Assembly (NCBI GenBank): GCA_910584965.1
Contig: CAJUDZ010000003.1
Span: 150,010-214,009 of the forward strand
Direction of reading: 5' to 3'
Length of the DNA stretch: 64,000 bases
Origin: an uncultured Lachnospiraceae bacterium
GTDB lineage: Bacteria > Bacillota > Clostridia > Lachnospirales > Lachnospiraceae
The notes under the pieces are model-generated. The model had not been told where the DNA came from. It saw nothing but the letters and a program-made list of their open reading frames with translations, and made no database searches. Made by a program: the position numbers and the translations under genes. This document shows, one piece after another, positions 36,138 to 45,985 of the stretch (its first letter is position 1; each line of letters begins with the position of its first letter).

Positions 36138-37172
36138 ATGGGACGTTTACAGAACAAAATAAAACAACTGAAATTTGCGTTGTACTGTTATCGGAAAGGA
36201 CAGGACAGCCGTTTTGTCAATACGGTGAAACAGTTTGCGGAAATGAACAATCTGATTTACGTGGAGTCCTATGGGGACGAGCGGATATCCGACCCGGTTT
36301 TTCTGATCGATATGGAAGAATCCCATTCCGGCTTTTTTGCCGACCATAACCGCCTGCTGGCGCTGCTTTATTTTGCGGATCGGTATGATATGAAGCCGGT
36401 AGTGCGGTATCACGCCGGATATTGCTATGCCGAGGCGCATCCGGTCAACGGGACGGACAATCCGTTTGAGTATTATTTTGAACAGCCGGCCGGAATCGGC
36501 CCGGACAGCCTGGCATCCTGCAAGAGGGTTTTCAGAAGCAGAAAAGAAAACAGCTATGAAGTAAACCGGCTCTGCGGCGACACAAACGGATATAAGAGAA
36601 GCGAAGAATACCTGAATGAAATGGCAAGGATTACCGCCAAATATATCCGCTTAAATTCCGTTGTCGGAAGCCGGATAAATGAGGAAATCCGGGAACTTCT
36701 GGGAGACGGTAAAGTGCTGGCCGTACATGTCAGGGGAACGGATTTTAAACAGAATTATAACGGCCATCCGGTTTCGGTGAGCGTTGATGAATATTTGAAA
36801 GAGACGATGGGCCTGTTCGCAAAAGGCGGGTTCGAGAAGATTTTTCTGGCAACGGACGACAGTGCGGCGCTTGAAAAGTATCAGGAGCAGTTTGGGAAAA
36901 AGCTGGTATTTTATCAGGACGTTGTGCGAAGCGGCGGGACGGACACGGTTATGCACAGCGACATGCCGCGCAGGAACCATCATTATCTGCTCGGCTATGA
37001 GGTGCTCAGGGACATGTACACGCTGGCGGCCTGCGACGGGTTAGTCGCCGGACTTTCCCAGGTAAGCTATGCCGCAAGAATCCAGAAGAAGAGCACGGGG
37101 AAGGAGTACGCTTCCCTGGTCATCCTGGAAAAAGGGATTAATTATCATAAGAAAAATAACTGTCCTGCCTGA
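36138..37172 (+). CDS. GT23/NodZ-like fucosyltransferase-fold protein
   Basis: 344 residues, soluble. LAVHVRGTDFKQNY (about 194-207) contains the HXRXXD-type donor-binding motif shared by alpha-1,6- and O-fucosyltransferases, and LATDDSAALEKY (about 235-246) is the typical second block. The C-terminal LAACDGLVAGLSQVSYAA fits the same fold. The donor is likely a GDP-sugar but family assignment between GT23 and related groups is not firm. ATG at 36138 follows AGGAAGC; a T-rich segment and a TAGAAT lie upstream but no convincing promoter was found. Confidence 0.7.
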   Translation: MGRLQNKIKQLKFALYCYRKGQDSRFVNTVKQFAEMNNLIYVESYGDERISDPVFLIDMEESHSGFFADHNRLLALLYFADRYDMKPVVRYHAGYCYAEAHPVNGTDNPFEYYFEQPAGIGPDSLASCKRVFRSRKENSYEVNRLCGDTNGYKRSEEYLNEMARITAKYIRLNSVVGSRINEEIRELLGDGKVLAVHVRGTDFKQNYNGHPVSVSVDEYLKETMGLFAKGGFEKIFLATDDSAALEKYQEQFGKKLVFYQDVVRSGGTDTVMHSDMPRRNHHYLLGYEVLRDMYTLAACDGLVAGLSQVSYAARIQKKSTGKEYASLVILEKGINYHKKNNCPA

Positions 37173-37212
37173 ACGTGGTATCGGGGGCCGGGAAAAGGGA
37201 GTAAAGTCTGTA

Positions 37213-38955
37213 ATGATCAAACAGTTAGCCTATATTTTTAACCGCAGAGAGAAAACGAAACTGCTGATTCTGTTTGCGGCAGCAGTTATCGGGAGTCTGC
37301 TGGAATGCGCAAGCGTCGGTATTTTCCAGCCGTTTATAGAATTATTTATGGACCCGCAGGCGATTCAGAAGAACCGGTATCTGAACGAGGCTTATACTTT
37401 CCTGGGTTTTCAGTCTTTCGGCAGTTTTATGAGCGCTATGGCGATCGCTATTATAGCGATATTCGTCGTTAAAAATATCTATCTGACGATTGAAAAATAT
37501 GCGATTTATACGTTCTCCTATAGTATGCAGATGAAGATTTCCACGGGACTGCTCAGGGCTTATGTGAGCGAACCGTATACCTTTCATCTCAATAAAAATA
37601 TTTCGGTACTGCAAAGAAGCGTACAGGAAGACGCCGATCTTTTTACAAAGGCGATTATCCACATTATGGAACTTCTGGTGGAAGTTATGGTTTGTATTGC
37701 GCTGGGAATCTATCTTTTCGATGTCAGTCATTCAATTACCGTTATCGTCGTCGGGCTGCTGGTTGTCTGTGTGGGCGTTTTTACGGCGGTCTCCAGAAAA
37801 TTTGCGAAAGAACTCGGAAAAGACGCGCAGGGATATAAGGCAAAGCTCTATCAATGGATGAACCAGTCGCTTGGAGGCATTAAGGAAGTAAAAGTTTTAA
37901 ACAGGGAACTGTTTTTTATCAATTCCTATTCCGGTTATTTTAGAAAATACGTCAGGGCGCTGAAAATCAGCCGGCTGATCGGTGTGATACCCAAGTATAT
38001 TGTGGAAATGGTCAGCATGGCGGGACTTTTGATCGCCATCATCGTGAAGATTAATTATGGACAGATTTCCGACCTTGCGGCTTTTGTGCCGCAGCTCTCG
38101 GCTTTTGCGGTGGCGGCGTTCCGGCTGCTTCCTTCGATCGGGCGCATCAATGAGCATGTGACCGGAATCATGTACGCTGCGCCTTCCATTGAGCTTGTAT
38201 ATCACGATCTGAAAGAAGTAGAAAACATCAGGAGCCTGGAATCCGTTGAAGAAGGCATTCTGCCGCTTACACATGAAATCACGGTAAAAGACGTATGCTA
38301 TCGTTATGCCGACAGCGACGAAGATGTGATTCATTTTGCGGAATTTACGATCAAAAAGGGCCAGACGGCAGCGCTGATCGGGGAATCGGGCGCCGGAAAG
38401 ACCACAATGGCCGATATTATCCTCGGCCTGCTCGTCCCGCAATACGGAAAAATAAAAATAGACGGCGTGGACATTTTTAAACATATGGATATGTGGCATC
38501 ACGGAATCGGTTATATTCCGCAGACGATTTATCTCTCCGATGATACGGTGCGGAACAATGTGGCTTTTGGCGTGGAAGAAGACAGGATTGATCAGGAGGC
38601 CGTGGAGGCGGCGCTGAGAAAGGCACAGCTCTGGAATTTTATAGAAGGTTTAAGCGACGGACTGGACACTCTGGTGGGCGACAGAGGCGTCAGGCTGTCC
38701 GGCGGACAGCGGCAGCGTATCGGAATTGCGCGGGCACTGTATCATGACCCGGAAATTCTCATATTGGATGAGGCCACTTCCGCACTCGATAACGATACGG
38801 AAGCCGCCGTCATGGAGGCGATCGAAAATCTGCACGGGGAGAAGACCATGATCATTATCGCCCACAGACTGACGACGCTGCGCAACGCGGATGTCATTTA
38901 CGAAGTGGTAAACGGAAAAGTGGAGCAGAGAAGCAAAGCGGAAGTTTTGGACTGA
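37213..38955 (+). CDS. ABC transporter, fused permease-ATPase (second MsbA/PglK-like copy)
   Basis: 580 residues: six membrane segments in the first ~320 residues and an ATPase domain with Walker A GESGAGKTT (about 390), LSGGQRQRIGIAR (about 495) and LILDEATSALD (about 515). It aligns from the first residue with the copy at 12963, including the LPSIGRINEHVTGIMY block before the ATPase, but lacks the low-complexity linker. The ATG at 37213 has AAAAGGGAG about 12 bases upstream. It likely exports a lipid-linked saccharide, perhaps a different one from the first copy. Confidence 0.9.
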   Translation: MIKQLAYIFNRREKTKLLILFAAAVIGSLLECASVGIFQPFIELFMDPQAIQKNRYLNEAYTFLGFQSFGSFMSAMAIAIIAIFVVKNIYLTIEKYAIYTFSYSMQMKISTGLLRAYVSEPYTFHLNKNISVLQRSVQEDADLFTKAIIHIMELLVEVMVCIALGIYLFDVSHSITVIVVGLLVVCVGVFTAVSRKFAKELGKDAQGYKAKLYQWMNQSLGGIKEVKVLNRELFFINSYSGYFRKYVRALKISRLIGVIPKYIVEMVSMAGLLIAIIVKINYGQISDLAAFVPQLSAFAVAAFRLLPSIGRINEHVTGIMYAAPSIELVYHDLKEVENIRSLESVEEGILPLTHEITVKDVCYRYADSDEDVIHFAEFTIKKGQTAALIGESGAGKTTMADIILGLLVPQYGKIKIDGVDIFKHMDMWHHGIGYIPQTIYLSDDTVRNNVAFGVEEDRIDQEAVEAALRKAQLWNFIEGLSDGLDTLVGDRGVRLSGGQRQRIGIARALYHDPEILILDEATSALDNDTEAAVMEAIENLHGEKTMIIIAHRLTTLRNADVIYEVVNGKVEQRSKAEVLD

Positions 38956-39001
38956 GGAAGAGGAAAATGGCTGCAGGAGGCCGAAAGGAGCGATTGCTGC
39001 T

Positions 39002-39877
39002 GTGGGTGTGAAAAGATTTGTAAAAGATGTACTGGCACAGATTGACTATTTCCTGTACCAGGCGGGCATCAGAAAATGCTTTCTTGAGGTTCATACGATT
39101 GAAGAAACCATAGAGGAACTCAGGAATACCGAAAAAAGCATGGTCAGATTCGGCGACGGTGAAATTACAATGATCCGCGGAAGAAGCCTGGTTTTTCAGC
39201 AGGCGGAACCGGAAATCCGGGACGGGCTGAAACGGCTGCTTTCGTATCAGCATGAAGACCTGCTTGTTGCGGTTCCGGATATTTTCGGCAGTTTATCGAT
39301 ATATCGGAAAGAAAGCAGACAGTTCTGGAAAGATCATCTCCTGTTCAGCCGGAAAGTTTATGAAAAGTGTTGCAATCCGGCCAGAAAATATTATAATTCC
39401 TATATTACCAGATTTTACTATCCGATCGAGGACAAGAGCCGGAGCGGCCAATGGATTGACGGCATTCGGCAGATCTGGAAAGACAGGGACATTGTCGTCG
39501 TAGAAGGCGAAAGGACGCACAACGGCGTAGGAAATGATCTGCTCGATACCGCTAAAAGCATCGAACGGATCATCGGACCAAGCGAACAGGCCTATGCAAA
39601 AGTGGATGAAATTTTCGGTTTTTGCAAAGAATATGCAAAGGACAGGCTGTTTCTGATTTCGCTGGGTGTAGCGGCCAAGTTCCTTACGGAAAAACTGTTT
39701 CTGGAAGGATACAGGGTAATTGACATCGGGAATCTGGATATGGAATATGAATGGTTTCTCCGGCGGTCAGAAAATAAGGAAAAAATCGAAAAACATGACG
39801 TGATCGGAGAAGAGGCGAACAGAAGAGCCGGATATAACGCTTATCTGGCGCAGATTCGCAAACGGATTCCGATCTGA
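39002..39877 (+). CDS. GT-D fold glycosyltransferase (DUF1792 type)
   Basis: 291 residues from a GTG at 39002 (AAAGGAG about 11 bases upstream; a second GTG two codons on). MVRFGDGE (about 47-54) is the signature DXE motif of the DUF1792/GT-D family first described in streptococcal glycosylation loci, where members transfer a hexose in serine-rich-repeat glycoprotein assembly. IVVVEGERTHNGVGNDLL (about 164-181) and FLISLGVAAKFLTEKL fit the rest of the domain. In this context it may act on a lipid-linked chain. An ABC exporter gene lies just upstream. Confidence 0.83.
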   Translation: MGVKRFVKDVLAQIDYFLYQAGIRKCFLEVHTIEETIEELRNTEKSMVRFGDGEITMIRGRSLVFQQAEPEIRDGLKRLLSYQHEDLLVAVPDIFGSLSIYRKESRQFWKDHLLFSRKVYEKCCNPARKYYNSYITRFYYPIEDKSRSGQWIDGIRQIWKDRDIVVVEGERTHNGVGNDLLDTAKSIERIIGPSEQAYAKVDEIFGFCKEYAKDRLFLISLGVAAKFLTEKLFLEGYRVIDIGNLDMEYEWFLRRSENKEKIEKHDVIGEEANRRAGYNAYLAQIRKRIPI

Positions 39878-39948
39878 ATGACTGATGAATAAATGTAAGT
39901 TCTGCAGGACTGCATGAAAATCCGACAGAACGGACAGGGAGTGTTTCC

Positions 39949-41094
39949 ATGAGAGTACTGTACATGTCGCACAGATATCATACAAACCAGACAACGATCA
40001 TGAAAGGCTGGAAAGAAAACGGCCATAAAGTTTGTTTTTTAAGCCAGTATGCCGGCAAAGTGGAAGACTATACGTATGTGAAACCGATTGTGGTCGGTTA
40101 TTCCGCCGTTTTCCGGGCGTTTGACTATCTGTATGTGCACTTTCTGAAAAGAAAAGATCCTTTTGCCATTGACATGAAATTAAAATGCGGCGTTCCGCCG
40201 CTATTTAAAATAGCGAAATATATCAGAAATTTCAAACCAGATATAGCAATTTTGAGGGAGCGTTCCATTTATACTATTTGTATGTATGCTATCTGCAGAC
40301 ATTATCGTATACCGGCGATCCTATATAACCTGAGTCCGGTATGGGACAGGCCCAGGAAGATGGATTTGGCGCACAGGATTGTCTGGAAACTGACGCCTGA
40401 ATACCGCATGACACCTACCAATTTGGTCGGTATTGATTTTACGGGGCTTGTAAAGGACGAAAGGGGATATTGGGCGCCTTTTTTAATGGAACCGCAGCTG
40501 CCGCCGGAACAAAAGACATATTTTGCCGATGACAGAATCAATATCTTCTGTATCGGAAAATATCAGGAGCGGAAAAACCATCAGATGATGATTGAGGCGG
40601 TTGAAGAACTGCTCCCGAAATACGACCTTCATCTGACCATTGCGGGTGAAATTTCCAATTCTTTTCATGAGGAATATTTCCGGAAAGTATCCGATTATGT
40701 CAGGGAGCATGGATTGGAAGAACGCGTTACTTTTCTGGTGAACCTGAATCGGACGGCCGTAGCCGAAGAATATAAAAAAGCCGATGTGTATGTCGTTCCG
40801 AGCACGGGGGAGCCGGCATCCATCACGGTCATAGAAGCGATGGCCTATTCCGTGCCGGCCATAAGCGGTACGGATAACGGAACCGCGAGCTATATCGATT
40901 ACGGAAAGACGGGATACGTTTTTGAGGATAACAATAAAGAAGATCTGAAAGAAAAACTCGAAAAGATCATCGGTGACAGGGAGAACCTTGTCAGGATGGG
41001 GGCGGCCGGGTACCGGCATGTGGAAGAGAATTTTCAGTTCAGGAATTATTACGGGCAGATCGAAGAAATCATGCGGAAGTTAAAGACAGAGTGA
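39949..41094 (+). CDS. GT4-family glycosyltransferase
   Basis: 381 residues. MSHRYHTNQTTIMKGW at the N-terminus, IAILRERSIYT, GKYQERKNHQMMIEA, FLVNLNRTAVAEEY and STGEPASITVIEAMAYS mark a GT-B enzyme of family 4. The 71-base gap upstream has no clear promoter; a GGGAG lies about 6 bases before the ATG. Slightly more A/T-rich codon use begins around here compared with the genes before 34 kb. Confidence 0.87.
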   Translation: MRVLYMSHRYHTNQTTIMKGWKENGHKVCFLSQYAGKVEDYTYVKPIVVGYSAVFRAFDYLYVHFLKRKDPFAIDMKLKCGVPPLFKIAKYIRNFKPDIAILRERSIYTICMYAICRHYRIPAILYNLSPVWDRPRKMDLAHRIVWKLTPEYRMTPTNLVGIDFTGLVKDERGYWAPFLMEPQLPPEQKTYFADDRINIFCIGKYQERKNHQMMIEAVEELLPKYDLHLTIAGEISNSFHEEYFRKVSDYVREHGLEERVTFLVNLNRTAVAEEYKKADVYVVPSTGEPASITVIEAMAYSVPAISGTDNGTASYIDYGKTGYVFEDNNKEDLKEKLEKIIGDRENLVRMGAAGYRHVEENFQFRNYYGQIEEIMRKLKTE

Positions 41095-41130
41095 AAACGA
41101 TCGGGAACCCTCGAAGAGGAGATAAAATGG

Positions 41131-41829
41131 ATGCAGACGGGAAGTCCCCTGATTATTATACCCGCATACAATGAGGAAAATAATATTGTCGGGGTAGTAG
41201 AAGAAATTACGGAAAAATATCCGCAGTACGATTATGTCGTAATCAACGACGGTTCTACGGATGCCACGAGAAAGGTATGCGTGAACAACGGCATTAACCT
41301 GCTGGATTTGCCGGTCAATCTCGGCCTTTCCGGCGCGATACGAAGCGGCATGAGATATGCCAATTATTATGGATACGAATATGTCGTGCAGCTCGACGGA
41401 GACGGACAGCACTGTCCGGAATATATTGCGGATATGCTTTCCTGTATGGAACGGACAGGGGCCGATATCGTGATCGGTTCCAGATTTAAGACGGAACGCA
41501 AGCCTGTTACGGCAAGGATGATAGGAAGCCAGATCATTACTTATGCGATATGGATTACGACAGGAGGAAAATACATCGGAGACGTAACGAGCGGAATGCG
41601 TCTCTTCAATAAAAGGATGATCAAGATGTTCGGATACCGGATTAATTACAGGCCGGAACCGGATACCCTTGCGTTTCTGCTGAACCAGGGAGTGAAGATA
41701 GAAGAAGTACAGGTATCCATGCGGGAACGGGTAGCGGGAGACAGTTATCTGAATCTGAAAAACTCTTTTTATTACATGCTGCACGTGCTTTTTAATATTT
41801 TGTTTTTCCAGTGGGTACGAAAGGATTAG
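41131..41829 (+). CDS. GT2 polyprenyl-phosphate sugar synthase-like (DPM/GtrB type)
   Basis: 232 residues. IIIPAYNEENNIVGV, NDGSTDATR, LDGDGQHCPEY (about 89-99) and SRFKTE..GMRLFNKRM are the DPM1-type blocks. Such enzymes move a sugar from a nucleotide donor to polyprenyl phosphate. There is no C-terminal membrane pair as in GtrB, but the small membrane protein encoded next may supply the anchor. GAGGAG lies 8 bases before the ATG. Together with the next two genes it forms a likely three-part unit that loads a sugar on a lipid, anchors or flips it, and adds it to the glycan outside. Confidence 0.88.
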   Translation: MQTGSPLIIIPAYNEENNIVGVVEEITEKYPQYDYVVINDGSTDATRKVCVNNGINLLDLPVNLGLSGAIRSGMRYANYYGYEYVVQLDGDGQHCPEYIADMLSCMERTGADIVIGSRFKTERKPVTARMIGSQIITYAIWITTGGKYIGDVTSGMRLFNKRMIKMFGYRINYRPEPDTLAFLLNQGVKIEEVQVSMRERVAGDSYLNLKNSFYYMLHVLFNILFFQWVRKD

Positions 41830-41834
41830 GTCTT

Positions 41835-42209
41835 ATGAGTACGATATTAAGGGTAATGCTGCTCGTGGCGTCATTGGTTACGGCAGTCTGGATATTGCGG
41901 AAAATCAGAAAAAACAGGGTGAAACAGGAAGACGCGTTATTTTGGCTTTGTTTTGCGTTTATGCTGGCGCTGTTTGGCATTTTTCCGAAGCTGTCTTATA
42001 TGATGGCAGAAATTTTGGGAATACAGTCCCCGGCTAATTTTGTATTTCTGGCTGTAATAGCGATACTGATTGAAAAAATGTTTTCCCTGTCGATACAGGT
42101 ATCTTCCCTCGAAAACAAACTGGAAATCATGGCGGCGGAACTGGCGCTTCAGTGTAAAAATATGGAAGATGAGATAAAGAAGAATAAAGACAGGGACAAA
42201 GAGCAGTAA
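41835..42209 (+). CDS. DUF2304-family small membrane protein
   Basis: 124 residues with three hydrophobic segments and a charged, coiled-coil-like C-terminal tail rich in Lys/Asp/Glu. The FWLCFAFMLALFGIFP block is the core of DUF2304, a family regularly encoded next to DPM-type GT2 genes, as here. The start at 41835 lies six bases after the stop of the GT2 gene. A role as membrane partner of the GT2 or as a lipid-sugar flippase is inferred from the constant pairing, not shown. Confidence 0.8.
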   Translation: MSTILRVMLLVASLVTAVWILRKIRKNRVKQEDALFWLCFAFMLALFGIFPKLSYMMAEILGIQSPANFVFLAVIAILIEKMFSLSIQVSSLENKLEIMAAELALQCKNMEDEIKKNKDRDKEQ

Positions 42210-42271
42210 AATAAGCAGCAGGGGAAACCGAAAATGAAGAAAAGAAAAACAGTGTCGGGAGGAGGCAGGAA

Positions 42272-44926
42272 GTGAAGAATATAAAGAATTTCGTAAAGAA
42301 GAATATTCTGTTTATCCTTCTGGCGGCCGCGGTTCTGCTGACCGTCATCCTGCGGAACAGCTCTTTTTCCATTCCCATTGTTTCAGAACCGGATTCCGAA
42401 ATTGAGTTTTCCACGGAGCAGACCGTGCTGGAGCAGACCTGGCAGCCGAATGTGAAGAATATTATCGGAATCAGAATCCCCTATGTCAGTACGGCGGATT
42501 TTACTGCCGATCTGAGGCTGACGATCTATTCCGATCATTATACGGAGATTTTAGCTTCTGCGGAACAGCAGGGCGTATTCCGGGCAGGAGAAGAAGGCGT
42601 TTTGGAACTGTATTTTCCCAAATGCAGTATCGTTCCCGGTGAACGACTCAGAATACAGTTTGGTTTTGCCTCCGTTTCGGGCGAAGGAGCGCTTTTGATT
42701 GCTTCGGGAAGCCGGTACGGCGGATGTATGATCGACGGCAGCGCTTATAAGGGGGCGGCTGCTTTTGAAATACTTTCCGAAAAACCTTCGTTACCGTTTA
42801 AACTGCTGGCCATTGGCGGTCCCTTTGCGGCCATTTCGCTGTTGTTTATGCTGCTGTGGAACCGGAAATGGGAAGAATGTGTCGGCCTTTCCATGTTTGC
42901 CATCGTATCGCTTCTGTATGCGGCGGGATTATTTGATAAACTTCCGGCGGGCATGATACTGGTGTATGTGTCTGCCGGCATCGCCTTTTTTGCCTCGATA
43001 TATCTGTTTCATAAAAAGAAAATACAGGTTAAGAGCCTGTATTCTCCTGCACTGATCGTTTACGGACTGCTCTGTGTGCTGATTGTGTTAAACTGCCGCG
43101 GGGCATGGTTCGCGCGGTGGGATGAGTACAGCCACTGGGGACTGGCGGTAAAGGATATGTTTTTTTATGATTCCTTTGCAAAGCATGTGAATACCACGGT
43201 TATGATTCCGCGTTATGTACCGTTTACGACACTGATTGAATATTTCTTCGTCTTTGCGGAAGGCCTTTTTTCCCAGGAAATGGTTTATATCGCTTATCAG
43301 ACCGCAATGCTGAATGTCCTGATCGATATCTGCGGTATCGGAAGAAAACGAAAGCTTTATTTGCTGCCGGCGGCCGCGATCATGGTATTCCTGCCCGTTA
43401 TATTTTTCGGGGATGTGTATAACTGTATATATGTGGATCCGATGCTTGCCGTATTGATGGCCTATGTGCTGATCTGTTATTATACGGAAGGGTTGAGAGG
43501 CTTTAATCTGCTGCGCATTTTGGGAGGACTCATGGCCCTGACGCTGACGAAGGATATGGGAATGGTCATTGCGGGGCTTTTGACGGCAGTCATGATAGCG
43601 GACAGCCTGTATCATGCGCTTCACCGGAAAAAGAAAATTGCCGTGAGTCTTCTGGGCCCGTGCGGCTGCGCCCTGTTTGTCCTCGGTATCTATTTCAGCT
43701 GGCAGATTTATATGGGTATTCCGGCAAAGGCGCCGGTTTCGGAAGCGGCGGCCGCGAATCAGGGGATAACAGAGACATCCGCGGAATCAAAAGATGATGC
43801 GGAAAACCCCGCCATGTTAGCGGGTATCTATGAAGAGACGGCGAGTGCATCGGAAAGCTTTACGGGAGAATTGGAAGCAGACGGTGAAGAAGCGCTTTTT
43901 CAGGATGCGGAAGAGGAGATGGAACTTTCGTTTCAGAGTACGGCGAGCGCGGCGGGTATTACGCTGGACGGTATTCTGGGGCTTTTGCGGCACGATGACG
44001 GCGGCTATCGCTATCAGGCCATTAAGAATTTCCTGATCATGATGTTTGACGGAGAGTCTTTTCGGTTCGGGAACTTCGGCATATCCTATGTGGATCTGTA
44101 TATTGTGCTGCTGCTTCTGATCGGCGGGCTGTGGCTGGCCGGATTCTGGGGAAACTGGACCGATAAAATGCTCTCTTTTGGTATCTTTACATTTCTCGCC
44201 GGGATGTGTTATAGTCTGGTACTGGAACTTTTATATTTATTCGCTTTTTCTATGGGAGAAGCGCTTATGCTTGCGTCCCATGAAAGGTATCTGGGCTCTT
44301 TTATCGGCGGCGTGTTGATCGCATTTGCTGCTCTGCTTGTGTCAAGGGCGGCGGAGACCGTACCTGAGAACAGGCGTCGGAGCCTGACGGTAATGTCTGT
44401 GCTGACTGCGGGGATTATTATTTGTACGCCTGTGGAAGCCTTTGTAATGAAAAATATGGATACACAGATACAGGAGGAGCATATCGCGGGGAATCAGGCG
44501 ATTGAAGAAGCGTTCAGAAGCGTATCGACGAGGGGCGAAAGCGTTTATATGGTATGCAGTGAAAGCCGCGGATACTCCTATTTTATCTTTAAAAACGTGG
44601 TAAGCCCGGTGATGACCCCGTATTCCGAGTATGACATTTATGCTTCCGAAGAGGATTATGCGAAACAGCAGGATATCCGGAGAAAACAGGGGGAAGAGAC
44701 AGAGGGAACAGAGCGGATTATTTCGTGCGATACATGGAAAGAGCAGTTAAGAGGCGCTCAGTATGTATTCCTTTACCATACCGGAGAAGTTTTTAAAGAA
44801 TCCTATGCGGAGTTGTTTGCAGACAGCAGTACGATAGAAGACGGTGCGTTTTACCGGGTATGGCAGACGGAGGACGGAGTCAGTCTGGAATTGATCGGAA
44901 AGGTTGATGTGGGGATTTGGCGATAG
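42272..44926 (+). CDS. Large polytopic membrane protein, GT-C-like, with acidic insertion
   Basis: 884 residues. Membrane segment near residues 10-27, an outer beta-rich domain (about 30-170), then about ten more segments and a C-terminal outer domain of about 150 residues. WDEYSHWG (about 282-289) after a membrane segment is the kind of acidic motif used by GT-C transferases that take sugar from polyprenyl phosphate. An insertion of about 75 residues (about 490-570) is rich in Glu, Ala and Ser with few hydrophobics and splits the membrane domain. It follows a DPM-type GT2 and a DUF2304 gene, supporting a role as the final transferase of that set. No firm family match from memory. Confidence 0.65.
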   Translation: MKNIKNFVKKNILFILLAAAVLLTVILRNSSFSIPIVSEPDSEIEFSTEQTVLEQTWQPNVKNIIGIRIPYVSTADFTADLRLTIYSDHYTEILASAEQQGVFRAGEEGVLELYFPKCSIVPGERLRIQFGFASVSGEGALLIASGSRYGGCMIDGSAYKGAAAFEILSEKPSLPFKLLAIGGPFAAISLLFMLLWNRKWEECVGLSMFAIVSLLYAAGLFDKLPAGMILVYVSAGIAFFASIYLFHKKKIQVKSLYSPALIVYGLLCVLIVLNCRGAWFARWDEYSHWGLAVKDMFFYDSFAKHVNTTVMIPRYVPFTTLIEYFFVFAEGLFSQEMVYIAYQTAMLNVLIDICGIGRKRKLYLLPAAAIMVFLPVIFFGDVYNCIYVDPMLAVLMAYVLICYYTEGLRGFNLLRILGGLMALTLTKDMGMVIAGLLTAVMIADSLYHALHRKKKIAVSLLGPCGCALFVLGIYFSWQIYMGIPAKAPVSEAAAANQGITETSAESKDDAENPAMLAGIYEETASASESFTGELEADGEEALFQDAEEEMELSFQSTASAAGITLDGILGLLRHDDGGYRYQAIKNFLIMMFDGESFRFGNFGISYVDLYIVLLLLIGGLWLAGFWGNWTDKMLSFGIFTFLAGMCYSLVLELLYLFAFSMGEALMLASHERYLGSFIGGVLIAFAALLVSRAAETVPENRRRSLTVMSVLTAGIIICTPVEAFVMKNMDTQIQEEHIAGNQAIEEAFRSVSTRGESVYMVCSESRGYSYFIFKNVVSPVMTPYSEYDIYASEEDYAKQQDIRRKQGEETEGTERIISCDTWKEQLRGAQYVFLYHTGEVFKESYAELFADSSTIEDGAFYRVWQTEDGVSLELIGKVDVGIWR

Positions 44927-44985
44927 GCTTTGTATAGAATATAAAGCTGCGGAGCATATAAAAGCGGGGGAAAGCGGGAACTGAT

Positions 44986-45963
44986 ATGGATATCATTTAT
45001 GTGTCGGATAATGCCTTTGCAAAATACATGGGAGTCTCGATGCTGTCTCTTTTCGATAACAACCAGGATATTGAAGAAATGACCGTTTATATTCTGGCGA
45101 AAGAGATCAGTCCGGAAAATATCCTGCGCTTACGAAAGACAGCGCATAAATATCATCGGCGTATCCGCTTTATCGATATAGCGGAATTTGAAAAAAAGAT
45201 TCCTTTTTCGTTTGATACATCGGGTTATAATCCGATTGTCCTGTCGCGGCTGTTTTTATGCAGTTATCTTCCTGACGGCATCGACCGGATTCTGTATCTG
45301 GACTGCGATATTATCGTAAACGGATCGGTGAAAGAACTGGAGACGGTTCCGCTCGGAAAGAATCTGATTGCGGCAGTTCCCGAACTGTATATGCCGCCTG
45401 AAAAAAAGGCCCTGATCGGCCTGGAGAAAGAAGAGACTTATTATAATGCCGGCGTTCTTCTCGCAAACCTGACTTTGTGGCGTGAGGAAAAAACAGAAGA
45501 AATTTTTATGGAATACTATCGTAAGATGGAGGGACGGCTTCTGTATAATGATCAGGATATTCTGAATCATTGCTGCAAAGGGAGGATACGGACGCTGAGC
45601 CATACTTATAATCTGTCTCCCAATTTGTTTTATTTTCCGGGATATTATATAAAAAAACTACAGCCGGCCTATGATACCGCTTCGGCAAAAGAATATAAAC
45701 GAATACTGGCTTCTCCGGCCATTATTCATTATATGGGAGATGAACGCCCCTGGATTGCCGGAAACAGAAACAGATACCGGAAACAATATGAATATTACTT
45801 TCGAAGATCGCTCTGGAGGGAGGAACCACAGGTGCGGGGACAGAGGCTTTACATGTTCTGCTATCACATGCTGAATATCATAACGCTGATCTGTCCGGGG
45901 TTCCGGCTCTTATTTTCCAGGCTGATCGGGATAAATAAAAATAAATGGTTCAGCAAAAAATAA
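44986..45963 (+). CDS. GT8-family glycosyltransferase
   Basis: 325 residues. SDNAFAKYMGVSMLSL at the N-terminus, YLDCDIIVNG (about 104-113, DXD metal site), YYNAGVLLANL and NDQDILNH, and an HYMGDERPW block late in the sequence are the four GT8 landmarks (LgtC/RfaJ type). Members are retaining transferases, often moving galactose or glucose from UDP donors. AAGCGGGAAC precedes the ATG, a weak ribosome binding site. The C-terminal ~35 residues are hydrophobic and basic, so peripheral membrane binding is likely. Confidence 0.9.
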   Translation: MDIIYVSDNAFAKYMGVSMLSLFDNNQDIEEMTVYILAKEISPENILRLRKTAHKYHRRIRFIDIAEFEKKIPFSFDTSGYNPIVLSRLFLCSYLPDGIDRILYLDCDIIVNGSVKELETVPLGKNLIAAVPELYMPPEKKALIGLEKEETYYNAGVLLANLTLWREEKTEEIFMEYYRKMEGRLLYNDQDILNHCCKGRIRTLSHTYNLSPNLFYFPGYYIKKLQPAYDTASAKEYKRILASPAIIHYMGDERPWIAGNRNRYRKQYEYYFRRSLWREEPQVRGQRLYMFCYHMLNIITLICPGFRLLFSRLIGINKNKWFSKK

Positions 45964-45985
45964 GAAGGAAAGGATACGTGCCGTT

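Noticed and set aside
44931..44940. TGTATAGAAT as a promoter for the GT8 gene
   Set aside because: No -35 at acceptable spacing and the TG is not in extended -10 register.
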